From positions 124,001 through 188,000 of the forward strand of contig JAJEKV010000325.1 of assembly GCA_021234155.1 (NCBI GenBank): a stretch of DNA of 64,000 nt, written 5' to 3'. Source of the DNA: Isoetes taiwanensis. Its lineage: Eukaryota; Streptophyta; Lycopodiopsida; Isoetales; Isoetaceae. The translations under genes and the position numbers were made by a program. This document shows positions 58,031-64,000 of this stretch, one piece after another; the stretch's first letter is position 1; each line of letters starts with the position of its first letter. The notes beneath the pieces were generated by a model that had not been told where the DNA came from, searched no databases, and saw only the letters and a program-made list of their open reading frames with translations.

Positions 58031-58035
58031 CTAAA

Positions 58036-58190
58036 GAAATTAAGGAGTGAATTAAGAAGAATAAGGATGAAAAGAAGGCTAACAAGGCTGAAAGGCTATT
58101 GCTAAGTCTACTAAGGTTAAGGATGTTGTTCAAAAGGGTCCCGTTAGGAAAGGTCCCAAGCTTGGTGGCAGTGGTAGTGGGAAGCGTTGA
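58036..58190 (+). pseudogene. Ribosomal protein eL24 fragment, C-terminal part
   Basis: EIKE, a TGA where the family has Arg, then IKKNKDEKKANKAE. After a one-base frameshift KAIAKSTKVKDVVQKGP and RKGPKLGGSGSGKR run to the stop at 58,188. This is the basic tail of eL24 including the GPKLGG...GKR end. It goes on where the fragment at 52,511-52,730 stops, so the two are one broken gene. The TGA is what C-to-T change of a CGA codon would give. Confidence 0.75.
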
Positions 58191-59335
58191 GCTTGGTTAT
58201 GTCCAATTTTGTTGCTTCTAGTTTGTTTGAACTCTTTTTGATCCAGCATATAATCCCCTGGGTTACTTTGAATAAACAAACTAGAAATCAGCCGCCACAC
58301 CCGATGCAAAAGTTTTCTTAAAAGTTTTCACTTGCAGGCTTCAACTGAAGCAGGTACTATTTAGGTGAAAGCACATAGTGTTTTCTTTGTTTTTCTGTAA
58401 AAGATTGACGTTTCCTTTAGCATCTATAACATAGAAGAGAGAAGCAAAAACTGCAGACCAAGTTATTCCTTGCTGCTCTACTTTCTATTACAGTGATCGT
58501 ACTCAACTTACAACATTTATAACATAGAAGACAGAAGCAGAAACTGCAGACCAAGTTATTCCTTGCTGCTCCACTTTCTATTACAATGATCTTCTGTACT
58601 TAACTGTAAGTAAACATGACAGACATCCATAACCCTTCTTTAACTTCCATTAGAGATCTGATGCTTCTATTTCTCTTCATCTATCCCATACTAAGCCCTA
58701 ACTTTGTTTCTTACGTGGATATTTTGCTTCTAAAGATACGTCTTACTATTATCCAAAGTCTATTGACTTTGATCTTTTAAGTTCATATTTTCAAGGAAAG
58801 ATACTTCTATCTTTCTCAAAGGTATGGTCACAAATATCTTGTTAAAATACTTGTACATTTCTCAAGAGTCTGTTGTTCAAAACCTGCATTTGGAAACTTA
58901 ACATAAAGTCTTGCATGACATGCATGAATGCCAAATTGCTGCCAGTCATTTGTACTTTGTTTTCTCACGTGGATTGGTTTAATAATACTATGGAAATACC
59001 CTCTGATCTTTGCTACATGGAAAGCAAAGCAAAACTATTTGCTTAACATCATAATGTTTTGTAATCCACTTATTTACTCTTAATGTTTAACTTAAACAAA
59101 TATACCATAAAAAGCAAGCTTCTGCAGCAATATCCTGTAGTTTGAAGCCTTCAAAATTTGTACTCTATCAGCTGAAATAGCAGTCCATTTCACCCATTTG
59201 AAATAGAACACACCATAATAGCAAACATCATAGCACCGCCTCAAGAAATTCCCTCGTGGAATTTCCTCCATCAGAACTTTCCCTATTACCTAAATCCCTT
59301 TTTCCATGGTAGTCATATATCCAAAAGTCACATAT
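58191..59335. other. Non-coding stretch
   Basis: No gene recognised apart from the tandem duplication at 58,421. Confidence 0.45.
58421..58606. repeat. Tandem duplication, 93-bp period
   Basis: Two copies, each with TAACATAGAAGA-AGAAGCA, aactgcagaccaagttattccttgctgct and actttctattaca-tgat. A handful of mismatches. Confidence 0.88.
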
Positions 59336-59377
59336 TCTGGGAAGGGACTCGCGAGAGACACAAAACCGGCCGATAGA
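59336..59377. repeat. Direct repeat of 60,351-60,390
   Basis: TCTGGGAAGGGACTCGCGAG followed by agacacaaaaccg-ccga. It recurs at 60,351 with small indels, 1,015 bp downstream, and may delimit a repeat unit of the following region. Confidence 0.7.
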
Positions 59378-59907
59378 TAGGCTTGTCATTCATCACAACA
59401 GCAGTATACAATGTGTGGAAAACTAGGGAGAGAGAGAGGGGATAGCCGACCATAGAAACATTATCGGACTACCCCCTAAAAAGAAATGTACCAAGGCAAA
59501 ATAAAAGGGTAATGGCGACAACTTCTCATCGGGATAAAAAACCTCACCCTTTCCGGTTTTCGAGGAAAACTCTAATGAGAAATGGTCGCCAACAACCTTG
59601 AATGTGTTGCCTGGAGAACGGAGAGAAACGAGTTGATGGCTAACGCAAAAATAGAGCACGACCCCAAAGAACGGGCGTAAAAAGCCTCCCCGAATGTGTC
59701 CATGGAGAACCGAAGGAGAGGGTGATGGCGAGCGTAAATAGAGAGGACCTCGGTAGACAACGGAAAAACGGCGGAATCCCCGCAAGCAATATAAAAAACT
59801 CCCAAAAGAACCAAAGAAATGGTCGGGAGAAAACAAACAACACAAGCTGCACCAAGAAGGTCCAAAAATGAAAATAGAGAAAAAAAAGAACATAGAACAT
59901 AAAAGAT

Positions 59908-60150
59908 AGCATCACCCATAGGGTGGAAAAAGCATCACCAGGTGGAGAACCATTATGTAAAAAATATGCATCACCCTCGAGGTGGAAATAAAAAAGATAA
60001 AGCATCACCCGGGTGGAGAACCATTATGTAAAATATGCATCACCCTCGAGGTGGAAACAAAGCGGCATCACCGCGGGTGAGAAACAACACGGGGAGGAGG
60101 CGATGGAATGAAAAAATATAAGAATAGCAACACCGCGGTGGAGAACAACA
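59908..60150. repeat. GCATCACC...GGTGGA hairpin array
   Basis: At least six units of the form GCATCACC-n-GGTGGA-(A/G)-AA, for example GCATCACCCTCGAGGTGGAA twice. Between them GAACCATTATGTAAAA repeats twice. Each core CACC...GGTG can form a short hairpin. Confidence 0.85.
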
Positions 60151-60835
60151 AAGAGGCATGAACAACAAAAATACAAATGAAAAAACTCATGCGCCACCGC
60201 AAATAGGCGGGAAGGAGGGAAGCCACGAGAGAAGAAGAAGAGTCAGCTTTGTGAGAAGACAACCGATAACCGAGCCAAAATGGAAATGGCCTAATATAGG
60301 CACTCGCCCCTTCCTGATAATGGCGATCCAATGGCTCGGATCGATGAGATTCTGGAAGGGACTTCGCGAGAGACACAAAACCGCCCGACTACCAAAGGAC
60401 TTCCTCAACTATAAGCCTAGTCGCCGCAAAACCTCCGGGTTAAGCGATAGCAAGAAGACACTCCCGGCCACCACCCCGAGCAAATGGATAGAATAAAGGA
60501 CGGTAAAGAAAGGAGAGGAGCGAAAAAAGAGGGCCTGGTTGACGGAGGGATCGAGGAGATGATAGGAACCGTGAAATTAGGCAATCGGAAGGATAGTGGA
60601 TCGGGCATGCGAATGAAGGCAAGCGAGCTAAAGAAATCAGATGACCACGGCAAACCGTCTCTGCTTTGGAGTGGCGTGGAGGAGAAAGGAAACTGTGGTG
60701 CTAAGAGTCCGGAAGCTTACACGTTGACGAACGGTAAACCAAAGAATGAAAGCGAAAGCCGTGGGAGAAAGAAAACGGTCGAAGAAGAAGAGCCGGAAGC
60801 GCCGCTATGGACGGTATCAACTCAATGACCTGAAA
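60151..60835 (+). other. GC-richer block with plus-strand open frames, unrecognised
   Basis: Frames at 60,158-60,496 and 60,484-60,828 overlap by 13 bp and are rich in Lys, Glu, Gly and Arg. No domain seen. The second starts with an ATG at 60,484 and ends WTVSTQ-stop. They could be exons of a decayed gene or composition artefacts. Confidence 0.25.
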
Positions 60836-61920
60836 AAGAAAGGACATTAGAGAAAAACAATGAAAAGAAAAGCACGCCGCCACGATGATTTTAATCTAAA
60901 GCGAAGCGCCGCGGCAACAAGGCGATGAAAAAACAACCCGTTAACGCGCACAATGCACATATGGTATGAACGCGGATCACGGATTTATGTCCGTGGATAG
61001 TTGTCTTATTTGAAAGGGATTACACAACCAAGTCCGCGTGAATATGGCTATGGACTGAAGTCTGTGAATGTGGCTATTATTCCTTCCGAACCTGTGGCCA
61101 ATATCTAGATGAAGATAAGTCAACAAAAGAACCCTTCATCATGGAGCCCCAAAAAGAATAAACAATAACGATAAATAAGAAGGAAGAATAACAAGTAACT
61201 AAGGTAATAAGGCAAAGAGGAAAAAACTTACACACATGCATACGCGGGCAAGCTGGGTTCGTTGAGAAGGGCGAATAAGAACATCAACGTGAGATAATGA
61301 AAAAGAAAGACAACCACACGTAGAGGCGAAAAATAGCTATAGAAGCCGTGAGGGTGGAGAAGGCGCGGGAGAAAAACCCAAAGGGAAAAATGATCGAGTG
61401 AGCAGGGCAAAACAATGGACGAAGCTCCCCATAACTGAAAAATCAAGGAAAGAATATACAATATGAAAATACGACATGAAGTTTAAACCAACGAGGTGAA
61501 TAGGCTTCAAAGGATAAATATGGTGCAAAAGAGCTCGCAAATGCAAAAAGATGACAAAGTGCAAAAAACATGGCAAAGAGAAGAATGTGAAAGGTTGAAT
61601 GAGTATAAGGAAGTGCCAAACGCAACATGCGGCATATCCACAAAAGGCTAAATAGCACAAATACAAATGACGTGTAATACTAAGGCCAGAAAACCGAAAA
61701 CTGAAAAGAACAATTGCAAGAACACAACGCCAAACGACAAGGTGCCAAATAGGATTTGGTAGCCCCTAGCAACGAGGGTCATAAGATCATTGAGGGACAT
61801 CGACATTGTCCCTACATTGGCTCTACATTGTTTCTATCAGGGACATATGTACACAGTCCAAAAGAGTCGATTCATGATAAATAACCAATCCCCCTATAGA
61901 AAATGGAAAATACCCACATT

Positions 61921-62165
61921 CATGTATCTAGATAAAATTGAGTAAGCCACCACGTGATGAAAAAGTGGCAGAGATATCGGTCCACCAACCTAAAGCCCAT
62001 AAAAAACCAATAGAATAAAAATCATCGAACACATAGAAAAAATGCATGTATCTAAGAAAAACGGAGGAGCCATAGCCCATAAAGAACCAATAGAATAAAA
62101 ATCATTTAGCACATAGAAAAAATACATGTATCTAAGCAAAATGAAGGAGCCACCATATGATGCAA
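61921..62165. repeat. Tandem repeat, 80-bp period
   Basis: AGCCCATAAAAAACCAATAG and the following aataaaaatcat-nnn-acacatagaaaaaat-catgtatctaag occur at 61,994 and 62,074. A third partial copy (catgtatctaga...gccaccac-tgatg) lies at 61,921. Confidence 0.85.
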
Positions 62166-64000
62166 AAAATGTTTCCATTGATCGTATTCTAAGACAAGAA
62201 ACCGTCAAAAAGTAGGTCCCATTATGCCTAGCAATGTCAAGGCAACTCTAGATGCATAAATGATGAGGAAATTAAATTGATGGCTTTGCGAAAACAAGAA
62301 GAGAACCCGTTATAGTACTCATAAGAACCATCAAAAATCAATAATCGTAAAAGAATACTACAAAGGAACTTACCATAGTAAATATGTGAACAACAAGCAT
62401 CGACATGACCCCAAGCAAAAAACCCCAACATATGGAATACTTGGAACACAAGCCATGTAGCAATATTGAAAATAACTAAGATGGCATACACAAGTTAGGT
62501 AACAATATTTTAACAACTGGCAACAGACATAAAAAGACAAAGTGCAACCTGGCAAATGTGGTGAATAAATCTCGAGGGTAAAAAAAGAAGGAAACCATGA
62601 GAATGCAAAGATATAAAATAGAAAAACAACAGCACAGCCCGAGGAAACAACACATAGGCCACAGAAAGAAACTAAAATAAAAATGCAGGCCAGAACATAA
62701 ACAAGAAAATCAACCGGAATAAACCCAGATTAATCTGTTGAAGAGGCGGTGCATCAAAAACAAGATAAACCACAAGTGCAAAAAAAATAAAACCCAACAA
62801 CTATGGGAAACCTAAAATGTAGAAGATAATACCACGGAATAACGATATACCACCGAATAAAGTGTAGTGCATCACACATAAGATACAAACACAAGTGCAA
62901 AAGATAAAACCCAAACCACCATGGGAAAATCCTAAACAAAAAAAAGAATGCTACATATAACCACATGGGAACCACAATATAAAAAAAATAACATACAAAA
63001 GAGATATACATGTGAGAAATAACACGCAATTGAGGCCATCATCGCAACCTACCATGGAAATGGAATGCATCAATGTAAAAAGACAAATGCAAACCGGAAG
63101 ATGGAGGCCACAAATCTATAGGCAATAAAAGATAATAAACCATGGGATTGCGAGTGTAGAATTATGAAAACAAGACAACATCCCAAGTAAATGACCACAA
63201 GACGAAAATGAGGCAAAAAGTGAGCCAGAACATAAACAAGAGAAAAACAGCGCGAGGAGAGCATAGACCCATTTAAATAGTAGCATGGCTATCGAGGACT
63301 AAAGGCATACTTATAGACCATATAACAAGTGGAAGCAGTAAGCCCACTACAAAGAAATGGATGAGCTAAGAAATGCACTGAAAAACTAAAACAAATTTCC
63401 GGGCCGGTGGAATGGATGGAGGAGGAAAAGGATCCTGGTGACGAGTGCAAAGGAACCAAAAGGCAAGAAGGAAGGCTGGCATGGGAAGATGCACTACGGT
63501 ATAAAGAAAAACGATGACCGAAGTGCATGTGTGATGACAAAGAAAAAATACGATAGTATGAATATAGAATTTTGCCGAGGGCAATGCGCATAAAGGAAAA
63601 ACTATCACTAAATATACATGGGTGAGGACAAAAGAGAAACTGGTAAATATGTAAGGAGACTACGAATGAAAACCAAGGACCTTGTCGAATAAACAAATAG
63701 GAAAATAATAACATACTGCAAACAAGTTCTAAGTTAAGAATTGGGAGGAACCAAAGGCCAAAGGCAAACTGGCCTCTAATATAAGAGATACGTACTGAAC
63801 TCATATGGGCAAGGCCAATGAAAAGATAAGTGACAATGTGTATCCCCTAGCCCAAAGCAGGACACAAATGGCATACAAACATGCTAAGAAAGGCGGAAAA
63901 TCCAGAATGTTATGGGTGCGTGGAAAAACCGTTGTGCCGGTTGTGCATGGCAAAAAGATCCTCTAAGGCAACCCCTGAATGATGGTGAAGACCACGCAAT

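Larger units (their letters stand above)
59400..63980. other. Purine-biased repetitive tract, no recognised gene
   Basis: The plus strand is strongly enriched in A and depleted in T, most clearly from 61,100 on. The minus strand therefore gives many open frames full of Phe, Leu, Ser, Cys and Tyr; these look like membrane proteins but follow from the composition. Diverged repeated phrases include GCCAGAACATAAACAAGA (62,690 and 63,222), ACAAGTGCAAAA followed by ataaaaccca (62,770 and 62,892) and accatgggaaa. I interpret it as an old tandem or retroelement-derived repeat. Confidence 0.5.

Noticed and set aside
59423-63804. Many minus-strand frames rich in Phe, Leu, Ser and Cys that look like membrane proteins
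   Set aside because: They mirror the purine bias of the plus strand, overlap each other in different frames and show no family motif.

Overview
This window is nuclear DNA of a land plant with a large, repeat-dense genome. The plant-type genes and fragments are a TPD1-like secreted protein exon, a nuclear copy of the mitochondrial ribosomal protein gene rpl10, pieces of cytosolic ribosomal protein eL24, an L1-type LINE with a DUF4283-like ORF1, and a Ty3 chromovirus with a C-terminal chromodomain. There is no operon structure. Introns, poly(A) tails, target-site duplications (TSDs) and microsatellites are all eukaryotic. The exact lineage cannot be fixed from the sequence. A seed-free plant such as a fern would fit the repeat-borne gene families, but that is a weak inference.

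Layout. 0-8 kb: a TPD1-like exon on the minus strand at 0.5-0.86 kb, then mostly non-coding DNA with microsatellites and one Helitron-like 3-prime terminus. 8-33.5 kb: a broken plant gene of unknown function (7,981-8,894, resuming at 31,896-33,500) is split by a 23-kb nested insertion. The outer element is a chromovirus (8,895-31,895, TSD CCTAG, LTRs of about 1.54 kb). It carries a complete 6.5-kb L1 LINE (13,054-19,573, 17-bp TSD, poly(A)). Its 3-prime LTR is interrupted by a 3.4-kb non-autonomous hAT-like element (27,786-31,176, 8-bp TSD), which itself contains a perfect 2 x 120-bp inverted repeat.

33.5-35.6 kb: short tandem repeats and no recognised gene. 35.6-46.6 kb: an 11-kb locus bounded by identical 31-bp inverted repeats. 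It holds two divergent, degraded genes: a DUF7869-type gene on the minus strand and an intron-rich plus-strand unit whose last part resembles an FCP1/NIF-type phosphatase. That unit is sprinkled with near-palindromes of the type TTTCTCGACTTCGCGAAGTC. 46.6-58.2 kb: low-complexity intergenic DNA, the rpl10-like gene (50.4-50.9 kb) with a possible targeting-sequence exon upstream, and eL24 pieces (52.5 and 58.0 kb) separated by transposon debris. 58.2-64 kb: tandem duplications, a hairpin-repeat array and a strongly A/purine-biased repetitive tract with no recognised gene.

The most unusual items are the 35.6-46.6 kb locus, the three unrelated families of short hairpin modules (10.6-12.8, 39.7-45.7 and 59.9-60.15 kb), and the extra reading frames upstream of gag in the chromovirus. 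A caution applies throughout: several CpG-rich coding stretches (19.9-26 kb, 36-38.4 kb, 39-46 kb) are full of single-base frameshifts although their protein families remain readable. Consensus error in the assembly is therefore a real alternative to decay.
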